Positions 15,019 through 25,282 of a stretch of DNA of 46,483 bases are shown here, one piece after another. Every line of letters begins with the position of its first letter. The stretch's first letter is position 1. Under the pieces are notes generated by a model, which saw nothing but the letters and a program-made list of their open reading frames with translations, searched no databases and was not told where the DNA came from. The stretch comes from Lactovum miscens (GTDB lineage Bacteria > Bacillota > Bacilli > Lactobacillales > Streptococcaceae). The translations under genes were made by a program, and so were the position numbers. The stretch is taken from assembly GCF_014202895.1 (NCBI RefSeq), contig NZ_JACHHV010000010.1:1-46483 (forward strand). Direction: 5' to 3'.

Positions 15019-16062
15019 TTAATCGCTAATCTTCAACAAAGATTTGATTGTCTTTCTTTCATCCATATCCGCATAGGCTGATTGGATTTCATCAAGAGTG
15101 TAGCTCTTGGTGAATACCTTACCTGGATTGATTGCACCTGACAAAACCGCAGGAAGTAAGACTCTGTTATGAAAAGTTGGTGAAGCAATTCCTCCTCCTA
15201 GATGAATATTTTTCCAGAACAGAACTTTATCAACCCATTCATTATAGTCAACATCATGAGGAATACCTACACGACCAATGTGGCCTCCAGGCCGGACTGA
15301 TTGGAAGGCAGATTCAATAGATTCTTTCATACCTACACATTCAAGTGCCGCATCAGCACCCAATCCGTTTGTCAATTCGATAATCTTAGCAACTGCTTCT
15401 GTGCCACGTTCAGCTATAATATCTGTTGCTCCAAACTCAAGTGCAAGTTTTTGGCGGTCTTGATGCCGACTCATGGCAATAATTCTAGTAGCCCCAAGAA
15501 GCTTACATGCAATCACGGCACAAAGTCCAACAGCACCATCCCCGTATACCACAACAGTATCACCATTTTTTACATTTGCATTTACAGCCGCATGATAACC
15601 AGTTGGCATAACATCAGCAAGTGTTGTAAAGTTAGCTAGCATGTCTTCTGAATAGTCAGAAGGTTTTCCTGGAATTTTCACCAACGTATTATCAGCAAAG
15701 ATAGCACGGTAATATTCACCTTGATAAAACCCATTGACCGCATCTTTACTATTAGGACAGTTACCTTCATAACCTTCCAAACAGACCTTACACTTACCAC
15801 ACCCATGTGTAAATGGAACTATGACAAAGTCACCAATTTTTAAATCTATGACTTCTGAACCAATACTATCAACAACACCAATGGCTTCATGACCAACACC
15901 ACCTGGTTCACGATGACCAATTCCACGATACCACCACAGATCTGAGCCACAAACGCAGGCACGAACTACTCTAACAATGGCATCCGTTGAATTTTCTATT
16001 TCAGGTTTTGGAAATTCACGAACTTCCATTTTCCTTGGTTCTACAAAATATGCTGACTTCAT
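15019..16062 (-). CDS. Zinc-dependent medium-chain alcohol dehydrogenase
   Basis: A 347-aa MDR-superfamily dehydrogenase acting in the cytoplasm with NAD(P). Catalytic zinc ligands are C38 (ACVCGSD), H58 and E59 (GGVGHEAIG). The structural zinc site is complete: C88, C91, C94 and C102 (HGCGKCKVCLEGYEGNC). The cofactor loop is VYGDGAVGLCAV (about 172-183), a GxGxxG-type turn. The protein resembles the broad family often labelled glutathione-independent or IMP-dehydrogenase-like alcohol dehydrogenases of lactic acid bacteria. A GGAG ribosome-binding site precedes the ATG. It is a single gene facing the flavin reductase operon. Substrate cannot be read from sequence. Confidence 0.88.
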   Translation of the reverse strand: MKSAYFVEPRKMEVREFPKPEIENSTDAIVRVVRACVCGSDLWWYRGIGHREPGGVGHEAIGVVDSIGSEVIDLKIGDFVIVPFTHGCGKCKVCLEGYEGNCPNSKDAVNGFYQGEYYRAIFADNTLVKIPGKPSDYSEDMLANFTTLADVMPTGYHAAVNANVKNGDTVVVYGDGAVGLCAVIACKLLGATRIIAMSRHQDRQKLALEFGATDIIAERGTEAVAKIIELTNGLGADAALECVGMKESIESAFQSVRPGGHIGRVGIPHDVDYNEWVDKVLFWKNIHLGGGIASPTFHNRVLLPAVLSGAINPGKVFTKSYTLDEIQSAYADMDERKTIKSLLKISD

Positions 16063-16175
16063 TCAATTCTCCTTTTTTGTTAATTTAATGGATATAAAAT
16101 ACATTTTAATTTTACCATTTTTGATTAAACCAAATCAATTTATTTAGCTTTACAAAAATTTAACGAACAAAAGCA

Positions 16176-16194
16176 CACCTTTCTTTGAAAGGTG
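16176..16194. terminator. Bidirectional hairpin downstream of decayed genes
   Basis: Perfect stem CACCTTTC-TTT-GAAAGGTG with A/T runs on both sides. On the minus strand GCTTTTGTT follows, so it may be the original end of the transporter transcript that starts at 18224. Confidence 0.6.
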
Positions 16195-16329
16195 AACTTT
16201 TTATATTCTACATTTTGATTCAATTTTATCAACGTTAATTTTTATAGCGGTATTAATAACAATACAGAAAATTACAAAGCATCAAATTAATTCCATATTA
16301 CTATCGTTTTTGTGCTACGATATATTTCC

Positions 16330-16700
16330 TTTATCAACCTCAAGTATTATGATTGATAGTGAAACTGGAAAAATATCAATTAATGATTACTTAAGTTTGC
16401 ATAACACGAGATCTTAAATCTTTCAAAGATGTCCCAAACTTGGTAGTTTTTAAAAAGTATGGAGTTAACAGTTTTGGGAAAACAATTTTAGTTACTCAAC
16501 TTGAAATACAACTACTGCACCAAATATTACAGATTTTAAATCTAGTTCGGCTAACTCCTAATACAGAAGAATTGGCAATAGAATGTCAGTATCGATTATA
16601 AGAAGTAGAAATTTCATTCTTAATAAAAAGAGAGTTCCTTGCAATTTTAAAAGTTTTAAAAATATTTGATGCTCAACATATTTGAAATTTTTCTGTTGAT
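16330..16700 (+). pseudogene. Decayed reading frame, plus strand
   Basis: Frames broken by stops give pieces such as MIDSETGKISINDYLSLHNT, then KSFKDVPNLVVFKKYGVNSFGK, then LVRLTPNTEELAIECQYRL. The amino-acid make-up is coding-like (a Ser/Thr/Asp-Gly-Lys start typical of small immunity-type proteins), but no intact frame over 40 codons survives. Family not recognised; low confidence. Confidence 0.3.
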
Positions 16701-16748
16701 AAGGTATTGATCTTTTTAAATTAATCGCCACCAGCAGAAATTGAGCAC

Positions 16749-16920
16749 TTAGTTTACTGAACCAAATTCTACTGCTGATTTTTCATCCCCATAAAATACA
16801 TTTCTATCCGCAACTCCGTTTTCATTCTTAAGTGCTAAGATTTCTACTGCATCAACTTTTAAAATAACTGCAATGTGCCCGGAATTGGTAACAAAACTTC
16901 TAGGAAATCAATTCTGACAT
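16749..16920 (-). pseudogene. Decayed short gene just after the UMF1 transporter
   Basis: An ATG at 16920 (MSELIS) lies 17 bp past the transporter stop with a GAAGAG ribosome-binding site. After a one-base shift the frame continues as SFVTNSGHIAVILKVDAV, then EILALKNENGVADRNVFYG, and stops after EFGSVN. A single frameshift would restore a protein of about 57 aa. It would have been the second gene of the transporter operon. Family not recognised. Confidence 0.4.
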
Positions 16921-16937
16921 ACTGGTTTTGATCTCTT

Positions 16938-18224
16938 CTAAATCTGAGATTTTGGACTAACCATGAGTAATATTGCCCCAATTATGAAGAGAATAATAAT
17001 ACTCAAGATACCGAATGAAGCTTGTCCTGTAATTCCCGTAATAATGGCAATTAAGAAGGGGCCGATAATTGAGGCAAAGCGGTTAAAAATATTGAAGAAA
17101 CCGAAATACTCGTTAGACTTTTCTTGAGGAATAATCCTACCGAAATGAGAACGAGATAAAGCCTGAATACCACCTTGAACAGTGCCTACAAGAACAGCCA
17201 TCGTCCAAAATAGAATTGTCGCATGTGAAATCGCCAATCCATGTTCCATCCCAGTTCCAGAAGACTCAACACTATAACCCATGTAGAACCCAATAATACA
17301 AATTACTATATATACACCAATCGCAAATAAGATCATATTAATTGCTGAGCGTTTAGTAGCCAATCGGCCAAACAAGATTGAGAAGGGAACTGCAACCAAT
17401 TGAGTACACAGCAATGCAAGAATCATCGAGGTTGTCCCCAAACCAAGGGTTGTACCATAAGAAGTAGCCATATTAATGACCGTACCAACACCGTCAATAT
17501 AGAAAAAATAAGCAACCACATAAGTAAAGAGTGCTTTATCAGCGTATATGTTTTTCATGGTGCCTAGAAGCTGCGAGCCTAGACTTGATAATACTTCAGA
17601 CATTGGCTTCGTATTATAGTGAACTTGGTGTGCATTTAATAACATGGGAAGACTAAAGCCTAGCCACCAAAGTCCACAAAGAATAAATGAGGCTTTAACT
17701 GGTATAGTTGGATCGCCTTTCATCACTGCCATTAAGATGACAGTGATAATCAAAAGTATTGTCCCACCTCCAAAATAGCCTACTGCAAATCCCCAAGTTG
17801 AAACACGATGCATTCGGTCTTTTGTCGCTATGTCAGTAATAAATGAATCATAGAAAAGGGTGGCTGAATTATAAGCAATATTTGACAAGATATAACCTGC
17901 TAGCAAGAATTCCCAGGTATTAGTAAAGGCCAAACTCATCGTTAAGAGTGCACCTGCAATGACAAAGCTTACCCAAAGTTTCTTTTTCATCCCTTTACTA
18001 TCACCGATAACACCGAGGATGGGGCAGCTAATGGCTGAGATCAGCATTACAAATGCCGAACCATAACCTTTCAACTGTAAACCAAGCGTATTATGCCCCA
18101 TCACTGAACTCAGATAAATAGGAAATATGGCAGCTAAAATAATTGTCGCGTATCCATTGGTAGTTAAATCATAGAGCATCCAGCTAAATTCTGCTTTGGT
18201 AAAACCTTTTGTTTCCTTTTTCAA
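16938..18224 (-). CDS. MFS transporter of the UMF1 (Atg22-like) family
   Basis: An integral membrane permease of 428 aa with about 12 helices. The start (FTKAEFSWMLYDLTTNGYATIILAAIFP, key residues W15, Y18, D19) and the ALSRSHFGRIIPQEKSNEYFGFFNIFNRFASIIGP block (about 358-392) are the UMF1 signature; the second is the conserved loop before helix 11. In yeast Atg22 exports amino acids from the vacuole; bacterial substrates are not established. A CACCTCC-complementary site (GGAGGTG) gives a strong ribosome-binding site. It is divergent from estA. Confidence 0.85.
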   Translation of the reverse strand: MKKETKGFTKAEFSWMLYDLTTNGYATIILAAIFPIYLSSVMGHNTLGLQLKGYGSAFVMLISAISCPILGVIGDSKGMKKKLWVSFVIAGALLTMSLAFTNTWEFLLAGYILSNIAYNSATLFYDSFITDIATKDRMHRVSTWGFAVGYFGGGTILLIITVILMAVMKGDPTIPVKASFILCGLWWLGFSLPMLLNAHQVHYNTKPMSEVLSSLGSQLLGTMKNIYADKALFTYVVAYFFYIDGVGTVINMATSYGTTLGLGTTSMILALLCTQLVAVPFSILFGRLATKRSAINMILFAIGVYIVICIIGFYMGYSVESSGTGMEHGLAISHATILFWTMAVLVGTVQGGIQALSRSHFGRIIPQEKSNEYFGFFNIFNRFASIIGPFLIAIITGITGQASFGILSIIILFIIGAILLMVSPKSQI

Positions 18225-18370
18225 CTAACACCTCCAGTCTCCATTATATTCATTTCCTGTTCAATTTATTGTAAATAATTGGTAACTTTTTAAACGCAGG
18301 GTCTAAAGAATGATGATGACTCCACAAAGCTGTGTTAAAATTAAACTATTATAAAAATAAGGAGTAATAT

Positions 18371-19162
18371 ATGGCAATTATAAAGGTTGAGTACTTTTCA
18401 GAAGTTTTAGGTATGAACCGCAAAGTCAATGTCATTTACCCAGAACCATCAAAGGTTGAGGATTATCAGGTGACCGAGATTCCTGTACTTTATCTGCTTC
18501 ACGGGATGACAGAAGATGAAAACACTTGGCTATCACGTTCTGGTATTGATCGTTTAGTTCGTCATACTAATGTAGCTGTTGTGATGCCAGCGGCCGACCT
18601 GAGCTTTTATGTTAACACAAACTATGGAATGGCATATTTTGATGCGATTTCGAATGAGTTGCCTAAAGTCATTCATAACTTTTTCCCAAATTTTTCCACA
18701 AAACGAGAAAAAAACTTCATTGCAGGTCTTTCAATGGGAGGCTATGGAGCTTATCGTATCGGCCTCGGAACGGATCACTTTAGCCATGTAGCTAGTTTAT
18801 CAGGTGCCTTGAGCTTTGACGGCCTCGAAGCTGGATTTGAGCAGAATATTGCCTACTGGGGGGGGATTTTCACTGACTTAAAATCCTTCAAGGGCTCTGA
18901 TAATGAAATCGTAACTTTGGCACAGAGAAAAACCGAAAATCGTCCAAAGTTATACAGCTGGTGTGGCGAGCAGGACTACCTTTTCCAAGCAAACGAAGGT
19001 GTGGCAGCTACTCTTAAGAAATTGGGCTATGACCTGACTTTTGAAACTTCTAAAGGTACTCATGACTGGTATTACTGGTCAATCATGATTGACCGTGTAT
19101 TGGAATGGTTGCCTATTAACTATATCCGTGAAGAACGAAAAATTAATTTTGAATTAAATTAA
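18371..19162 (+). CDS. estA: Tributyrin esterase EstA
   Basis: A 263-aa alpha/beta hydrolase of the esterase D / S-formylglutathione hydrolase type, closely matching the lactococcal tributyrin esterase EstA, which hydrolyses short-chain esters and can form flavour esters from glycerides. Catalytic triad from context: S121 in GLSMGGYG, D202 in CGEQDYLF and H231 in KGTHDWYYW. An oxyanion motif YLLHGMTEDENTW is at 41-53. No signal peptide, so cytoplasmic. AAGGAG stands 7 nt before the ATG. It heads a likely three-gene run with the phosphodiesterase (25 bp on) and LURP-like gene. Confidence 0.93.
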   Translation: MAIIKVEYFSEVLGMNRKVNVIYPEPSKVEDYQVTEIPVLYLLHGMTEDENTWLSRSGIDRLVRHTNVAVVMPAADLSFYVNTNYGMAYFDAISNELPKVIHNFFPNFSTKREKNFIAGLSMGGYGAYRIGLGTDHFSHVASLSGALSFDGLEAGFEQNIAYWGGIFTDLKSFKGSDNEIVTLAQRKTENRPKLYSWCGEQDYLFQANEGVAATLKKLGYDLTFETSKGTHDWYYWSIMIDRVLEWLPINYIREERKINFELN

Positions 19163-19187
19163 TAAAATTTACCCAAGGAGAATAAAA

Positions 19188-19889
19188 TTGGAAATTCAAT
19201 CACACCGTGGTAACGCGGTTGGGTTCGTTGAAAATACTTTGGAGGCTTTTCAAAATATTATTTCAAAAGGTGTCGCTAGCATTGAAAGTGATGTTCGTTT
19301 TACAAAAGATAAAGTTCTTGTCTTACATCACGATGGCGAATTGGGTCGGGTCTTTGAGGGAGTTGAGCAAGTTAAGAATTTAACATACCTTGAATTGCAA
19401 GGCCGAAAAAATTTAATTCTACCAGATAAAAAGGCACATATTCCTAGCTTGTCAGATGTTCTTGACCTTTGTAAACTATCTGGTTGTAAAATTAATATTG
19501 AATTTAAACTTGAAGAATACCAGAATTACCAAAGCCTTGTTAAAGCAGTGCTTGCTATGGTTAATGAAAAAGATATGACTAACTTGGTCTACTACTCTTC
19601 CTTTCACTTTCCAGCATTGACATATCTTAGAACTTTAGAAAAAAGAGATTGTTTCTGGTTGCTTGAACAGATGATTCCTGGTCTTGCAGATTATCTCCCA
19701 GCAATTGATTTTCAAGGATTTCACATGGATATTAAGGTATGGCGCCATTTACCTGAAAACATTAAAAATGACTTGAAAAATGCAGGTATCGTACGCTTAT
19801 GGACAGTCAACGATAAAACAGACATCGAACTTGCAAGAAAAGATGGTATTGATACTATTATCACGGATCAAGCACTTGAGCTCATATAA
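19188..19889 (+). CDS. Glycerophosphodiester phosphodiesterase
   Basis: A 233-aa GDPD-family TIM-barrel enzyme that splits glycerophosphodiesters into glycerol-3-phosphate and an alcohol. Catalytic motif: HRG at residues 5-7 with N9 (SHRGNAVGFVENTLEAF), then E34, D36 (IESDVRFTKD) and H48 (LVLHHDGELGRV). A late WTVND block is also typical. No signal peptide or membrane helix, so it should act inside the cell. The start is a TTG, set by AAGGAG 8 nt upstream; no ATG fits. It follows estA by 25 bp. Confidence 0.92.
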   Translation: MEIQSHRGNAVGFVENTLEAFQNIISKGVASIESDVRFTKDKVLVLHHDGELGRVFEGVEQVKNLTYLELQGRKNLILPDKKAHIPSLSDVLDLCKLSGCKINIEFKLEEYQNYQSLVKAVLAMVNEKDMTNLVYYSSFHFPALTYLRTLEKRDCFWLLEQMIPGLADYLPAIDFQGFHMDIKVWRHLPENIKNDLKNAGIVRLWTVNDKTDIELARKDGIDTIITDQALELI

Positions 19890-19940
19890 TACACATGATC
19901 TTCTTCCAGTTAGCTTCTAGAGAATTTATAAAGGAGTGCC

Positions 19941-20444
19941 ATGTCAATACTTATTGTTAATCAAAAATTACTCAGTTGGGGTAGAAAATTTCTGGTAACT
20001 GATGAAGAAGGAATTAAGAAATACGATATTGTCAGCAGTTTATTCAAAATTCCTAAGGAGTTCATGATTTACGATAACTTCGATCAGCTCGTTGGAAAAG
20101 TCACTCACAAAGCCTTTTCCTTTCTACCAAAGTCATTCCTAGAACTTAATGGCCAGATTGTTGCGACAATTAGCAAAAAATTCACTTTCTTCAAGCCAAA
20201 ATACAATATTGATGCAGGAAACATTACAATTGAAGGAAGCATTTTGGATTTAAATTATGAAATTCAGCGTGATGGTATCACAATTGGATCAATTGACAAA
20301 AATTGGTTCTCCTATCGAGATAAATATAGCATTGAGGTCCAGAGCGAAAAAGATGAGTTACTTATCCTTGGCTTAGTTTTAGCTATTGACAATGCTAAGT
20401 CTCAAGAACCTCCGGCTTCTACGCCAGCTTCTAGTAGCTTTTAA
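19941..20444 (+). CDS. LURP-one-related / YxjI-like protein
   Basis: A 167-aa protein with a tubby-like LOR fold. Features: start LLSWGRKFLVTDEEGIKKYDI, repeated strands with YDNFDQLVGKV and VATISKKFTFFKPKYNI, and a central IDKNWFSYRDKYSIEV that is typical of the family; a terminal LLILGLVLAIDNAKSQ helix may associate with the membrane. The last 15 residues are Pro/Ala/Ser-rich. Function in bacteria is unknown. AAAGGAG precedes the ATG; it is the last gene before the terminator at 20463. Confidence 0.85.
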   Translation: MSILIVNQKLLSWGRKFLVTDEEGIKKYDIVSSLFKIPKEFMIYDNFDQLVGKVTHKAFSFLPKSFLELNGQIVATISKKFTFFKPKYNIDAGNITIEGSILDLNYEIQRDGITIGSIDKNWFSYRDKYSIEVQSEKDELLILGLVLAIDNAKSQEPPASTPASSSF

Positions 20445-20462
20445 TAAATACCAAGTAGATTT

Positions 20463-20490
20463 AAGCACATCAATTCTGATGTGCTTTTTG
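20463..20490 (+). terminator. Terminator of the estA operon
   Basis: Perfect stem AAGCACATCA / TGATGTGCTT with loop ATTC and a following T-run. Confidence 0.92.
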
Positions 20491-20825
20491 ATATTCTTTA
20501 AATAAGGTAATAATGATTATATAATTAAGTAAATTTCTATAATGTGAGTTACAAAAATGACTTCTGTCCAGGAAAATATCAAGTGTTAATGACGATCATT
20601 TGGTAAACCAACAAGTTGCTTCTGAAATTTCAGATAACGATGACCTCTGCTCTGTATGCATTGTTTTGAACAGGGAAAACATCCATTAATTTTTAAAAAT
20701 TTCTCATATAAATTCAAATGTATGTTTTATCATAAAAACTCCCTAAATCTGACTAAACATCTATATTATAGGAAGTACTATTAAAATCCTAACATTAGGA
20801 GGATACATCCTTTTTAAGGTATTAT
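20491..20825 (+). other. Gap with a possible decayed short frame
   Basis: Frame pieces starting at 20557 (MTSVQENI, then after a shift SVNDDHLVNQQVASEI and NDDLCSVCIVLNRENIH, stop at 20688) follow a TATAAT-like box. This could be a broken small gene or chance. Nothing else was seen. Confidence 0.25.
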
Positions 20826-21698
20826 CTATTTATTAAAAGTTTCCATAAAATCTACCGCTGCCCCGATTAGGTTTGCTTCATTCTTAAATTTACAGGTCAC
20901 AATATCAGGCATAAATGGCGCAATATCAATATGAGTCATAATTTTTTTGAACTCTTTTTGAAGTTCAGGAATTAACCAATCAGCTTGCGAAACACCACCG
21001 CCGATAACAATTTTTTCCGGGTCAAAGCTGTAGGCCAAATTGAAAATACCTTTGGCAACATTAAAAAGGAAAATTTGCTTTTCTTCTTCAGCAATGACAT
21101 GCCCTTTGGCAGCCAATTCAAAGATCCCAAAAGCATCAAGGTTTTTACCAGTTCGTTTATTGTAACGTTCTGCCATTCCTACAGTAGTGCCCAATGTAGA
21201 GAAAGAATCCGTCTCATTCATCAACATATAACCAAATTCTCCTCCAAATAGGTGTTTTCCGTGATGAACATGGCCATCCATAACAATTGATCCACCTACA
21301 CCTGTACCAAGAACAACAAATAGTACGTCTGAAAGGCCTTTGGCTGCTCCAAAGTTGACTTCTGCTAAAGCAGCACAGTTAGCATCATTTTCAATAGATA
21401 CCGGAAGTCTAAAGATTTCTTCCTCAAATACCTTATGAATATCAAAATTATGAATGAAGGGAAGAGCACTTGCTCCCTCAATTACACCATTTTTCTTATT
21501 GACCGCACCCGGTGAGCTGACTGCAACACCGTTGATTTCGAATTTTGCTTTAAAATCATCAGCTACTCTCTTTAATGCTAAATAAAAATTATCTAAATTT
21601 TTTGGTGTTGGAAAGGCACCTTTCTCTGATAAATTACTATTGTCAATTTTTGCATATTTAATTGAAGTTCCACCAATATCAAAAGTTAAAAGTGACAT
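20826..21698 (-). CDS. ROK-family sugar kinase
   Basis: A 290-aa ROK kinase, an ATP-dependent sugar kinase of the cytoplasm. Start at 21698 (MSLLTFDIGG) because CAGGAG lies 6-8 nt upstream; the frame runs eight codons further without a site. The ATP loop DIGGTSIKYAKI is at 6-17, the sugar-binding block SIENDANCAALAE near 122-134 and GTGVGGSIVMDGHVHHGKHLFGGEFGYM (about 150-177, catalytic END and GEFGY motifs) follow. The zinc-binding CxCGxxGCxE motif of glucokinase-type ROK proteins is absent, as in beta-glucoside kinase BglK-like members. So the substrate may be a beta-glucoside, N-acetylmannosamine or another sugar; glucokinase is less likely. Stands alone, after the guaB terminator region. 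Confidence 0.85.
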   Translation of the reverse strand: MSLLTFDIGGTSIKYAKIDNSNLSEKGAFPTPKNLDNFYLALKRVADDFKAKFEINGVAVSSPGAVNKKNGVIEGASALPFIHNFDIHKVFEEEIFRLPVSIENDANCAALAEVNFGAAKGLSDVLFVVLGTGVGGSIVMDGHVHHGKHLFGGEFGYMLMNETDSFSTLGTTVGMAERYNKRTGKNLDAFGIFELAAKGHVIAEEEKQIFLFNVAKGIFNLAYSFDPEKIVIGGGVSQADWLIPELQKEFKKIMTHIDIAPFMPDIVTCKFKNEANLIGAAVDFMETFNK

Positions 21699-21771
21699 AT
21701 TTTTCTCCTGCTTCTCAAACAAGTATTCATTAATAAAAATATTTTATCATAAATGTAAGCACTTTCTTTAT

Positions 21772-21795
21772 TTAGAACATGTTAAAGCGTTCTAA
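21772..21795 (-). promoter_or_regulatory. 7-bp palindrome upstream of the ROK kinase
   Basis: TTAGAAC and GTTCTAA flank a 10-bp centre, 74-97 bp before the kinase start, where an operator would be expected. The adjacent TGTAAGC-like words are only weakly cre-like. Confidence 0.35.
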
Positions 21796-21813
21796 TAAAC
21801 AACTAGAAGTAAT

Positions 21814-21841
21814 AAAAAAGCTATCCAGAGGTAGCTTTTTT
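21814..21841 (-). terminator. guaB terminator
   Basis: Stem AAAAAGCTA / TAGCTTTTT with loop TCCAGAGG immediately after the guaB stop, with T-run on the minus strand. Confidence 0.9.
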
Positions 21842-21848
21842 ATTACTT

Positions 21849-23003
<1,155 letters not shown>

Positions 23004-23089
23004 TTATTCTACCACAATTTATGCGTTATGAAATTTTCTGAAATCAGTATTTCAAAGTTTTACAAATTATGCGGAAAATTACAAGTTTT

Positions 23090-23563
23090 CTAAAACTTGG
23101 CGATGACTTCAAACTCTTCACATACAATATCCATATCATGGGCAAAGAGCCCAAATTCTTTAAAGAAGTTTTCATGAACTTCACGCCAATACAATAGACT
23201 TCTATCACCTTCTCCTTCTTTAAAAGCATGCTCAGATGAAACTTGATCAAATTTTACCAAATAAACTTTGGTTGTAGTTATTGCACAAACTGGTTTGCCG
23301 TGCCCATCCAGAAGAATGTCAAACTTACCGTCTACTTCTGGAATATGTTCTCCTTCATCATAACCTGATAAAGCACTAGCAGTAGCTGTTTTTGTACCGT
23401 CTAATACAAGCTTAGCTAGTTGATCTGCCTCCTCGAACATTGTAGGATTAATTTGAATACGAGCATCTGAAGAATTTTCCCAAGGATTTCCAACCATAAA
23501 TGCCCAAGCAGTACGGTACTTATTAAGATCCAATTGATGCTCTTTTATCAATTTATCGTACAT
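23090..23563 (-). CDS. ASCH domain protein
   Basis: A 157-aa protein of the ASCH (PUA-like) superfamily. The typical features are WAFMVGNPWENSSD, ALSGYDEGEHIPEVDGKFDILLDGHGKPVCAITTTKV (about 66-102) and the closing EGDRSLLYWREVHENFFKEFG (about 120-140, key residues E118, G119, W127). ASCH proteins are predicted RNA binders; some relatives are amidohydrolases of modified cytidines. It starts 18 bp after thyA on the same strand, and this pairing hints at a nucleotide-related role, but that is inference. Confidence 0.85.
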   Translation of the reverse strand: MYDKLIKEHQLDLNKYRTAWAFMVGNPWENSSDARIQINPTMFEEADQLAKLVLDGTKTATASALSGYDEGEHIPEVDGKFDILLDGHGKPVCAITTTKVYLVKFDQVSSEHAFKEGEGDRSLLYWREVHENFFKEFGLFAHDMDIVCEEFEVIAKF

Positions 23564-23581
23564 GTTTTCACCTCATTTCTA

Positions 23582-24427
23582 CTATATTGCTAAGTCAAAT
23601 TTTAATTGTGGTTTTACTGGCTCATAATCTAATAGCTGAAAGTCTTCGGCCTTGACATCAAAGAAATTTGTTCTATCAGGCACATTAAGAATCAATTTTG
23701 GGTTCTTTTTTGATTCTGTGCGTTTGAGCAACTCATTGGCTTGTTCAAATTGATTATCATAAATATGGAGATTATTAATAAAATAAAAAAATTTACCAAC
23801 CTTCCATCCAAAATGCTTTGCAATCATTAGTTGGAGAGCTACATATTGCATGGCATTTATGTGATGAGCAACCAGCATATCATTACTGCGTTGTGTCAAA
23901 GTTGCATCTAGAAATATTAAGCCATCACTTGGATCACGGCGAACATCAAACATAGATTGGAATGCACAAGGAAGCAAACCACTGGTCTCATCAAAATCTT
24001 CATACTGCCAAAGATTGATGATATTTCGACGATTCCATGGATTTTTATCAAGCCCATCCAGTAAACGGTTAATAATTTGATGCTTTTTGACTGTAGCGCC
24101 ATAGCGTTGACCAATGCTCCCAGAGCCATCTACTTCCCATTCATCCCAGTATTTCACTCCATACTTTTCACGCAAAACTGAAAGATCACTAGTCTGGTCT
24201 TGATAAATCCAGAGGAGCTCTTTAATCGCAGATTTGATTGGAATTGGACGAAGTGTCGTAATTGGAAATTCACCATTTGATAAATCATACTCAGCAAAAG
24301 AACCAGTAATATACTTTGAATTTGCCTGCTTTCCATCTTTATAATGGGGACGAGAATTTTCGCTCATTACGCCTTCTGACATAATTTTTTTTATGTTATC
24401 TTTAAAAACACTATCTGCATATGTCAT
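23582..24427 (-). CDS. thyA: Thymidylate synthase
   Basis: Makes dTMP from dUMP with methylene-tetrahydrofolate. At 281 aa it is slightly longer than E. coli ThyA (264). Nucleophile Cys is in [15 protein letters not shown]; the residue after it is Ala rather than the usual His (PCH). Other conserved parts: [24 protein letters not shown] (Arg-Ser-x-Asp phosphate motif and the Asn that reads the base) and [10 protein letters not shown] (His and Tyr for the ribose). Divergent thyA is known in lactococci, so this should be active. It begins 2 bp after the alpha/beta hydrolase stop and forms a unit with the ASCH gene. Confidence 0.94.
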   Translation of the reverse strand: MTYADSVFKDNIKKIMSEGVMSENSRPHYKDGKQANSKYITGSFAEYDLSNGEFPITTLRPIPIKSAIKELLWIYQDQTSDLSVLREKYGVKYWDEWEVDGSGSIGQRYGATVKKHQIINRLLDGLDKNPWNRRNIINLWQYEDFDETSGLLPCAFQSMFDVRRDPSDGLIFLDATLTQRSNDMLVAHHINAMQYVALQLMIAKHFGWKVGKFFYFINNLHIYDNQFEQANELLKRTESKKNPKLILNVPDRTNFFDVKAEDFQLLDYEPVKPQLKFDLAI

Positions 24428-24429
24428 AT

Positions 24430-25236
24430 TTACTTCTTCCTATATCCAAGTTTATTAATAAACCTTATCACTACTGTATCAAATTCTTCTGGACTTTCCA
24501 AATGAGGTATATGTCCGCACCCCTCAAACATGTAAGCCTCAGACTTCTTATTTTTATTTAAAGCAAGTGCGGCTGCAGCATGTTCAGGTGGAAATACAGG
24601 AGATTCTGAACCAGCCAAAAATAAATGAGGAACAGTTTCGTATTTCAAAACAGAGCGCCAATCTTGAGTAATTACATTTCTTAAAAGAGGACGACCGGCA
24701 TTAAAATCAAAAGGTAACATTCCCTTTCCTAAAACTCTTTTAAGTTTAGGATCCAATGGTTTTTTAGTTAGGTGTGTCTTTGGGAAATCGTCCATAAATT
24801 GTGACAGTTCAGCTAGAACCTTGCCTGAGCCACCCAACCATCCCTCAGTCTTTAAGAAAGTAGGAGATTGATCTTCACTGATAACTGCTAATAAATCACC
24901 ATCAGTAAACATTTGTTCGAAGGCTAAAATTGTAGTAGAACCCATCGAATGACCAATAAAGATTGGTTTTTCAATATCAAGATAATCCAACAGTTCCTTC
25001 AAATCCAGCGCCAAACGCTGGATGCTTAAACCAAAATCAACTTTTTCTGATTTGCCATGCAGGCGATGATCATAGGTTACAACATAGAATCCCTCTTTGA
25101 TGAAAGACTGAATCTGTAATATCCAGGTGACTTCACTTGAAGAATAGCCCTCAATAAGAATTACTGCTTGATTGTTTGAATCACCATAAACGTGATAATT
25201 CAAGGAAACACCGTCATTTGTTTTAAAAAAACTCAT
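24430..25236 (-). CDS. Alpha/beta-fold hydrolase
   Basis: A 268-aa soluble alpha/beta hydrolase. Strand and nucleophile elbow: [15 protein letters not shown], then [16 protein letters not shown] (nucleophile Ser about residue 97). Catalytic acid is probably in [16 protein letters not shown] and the His in [16 protein letters not shown] (about 245-258). No secretion signal. Substrate unknown; perhaps an esterase or lipase-like enzyme. It is the first gene of the hydrolase-thyA-ASCH unit. Confidence 0.85.
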   Translation of the reverse strand: MSFFKTNDGVSLNYHVYGDSNNQAVILIEGYSSSEVTWILQIQSFIKEGFYVVTYDHRLHGKSEKVDFGLSIQRLALDLKELLDYLDIEKPIFIGHSMGSTTILAFEQMFTDGDLLAVISEDQSPTFLKTEGWLGGSGKVLAELSQFMDDFPKTHLTKKPLDPKLKRVLGKGMLPFDFNAGRPLLRNVITQDWRSVLKYETVPHLFLAGSESPVFPPEHAAAALALNKNKKSEAYMFEGCGHIPHLESPEEFDTVVIRFINKLGYRKK

Positions 25237-25282
25237 AAATAGATTTTATCAAAAAAACTCCGAGTTAATAGAGTTTTAAATT

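Noticed and set aside
15132-15639. Three plus-strand frames inside the alcohol dehydrogenase
   Set aside because: Antisense shadows of a well-supported gene.
21745-21800. Catabolite (cre) site for the ROK kinase
   Set aside because: The TGTAAGC and AAAGCGTT words match the cre consensus too poorly; only the 7-bp palindrome is kept.
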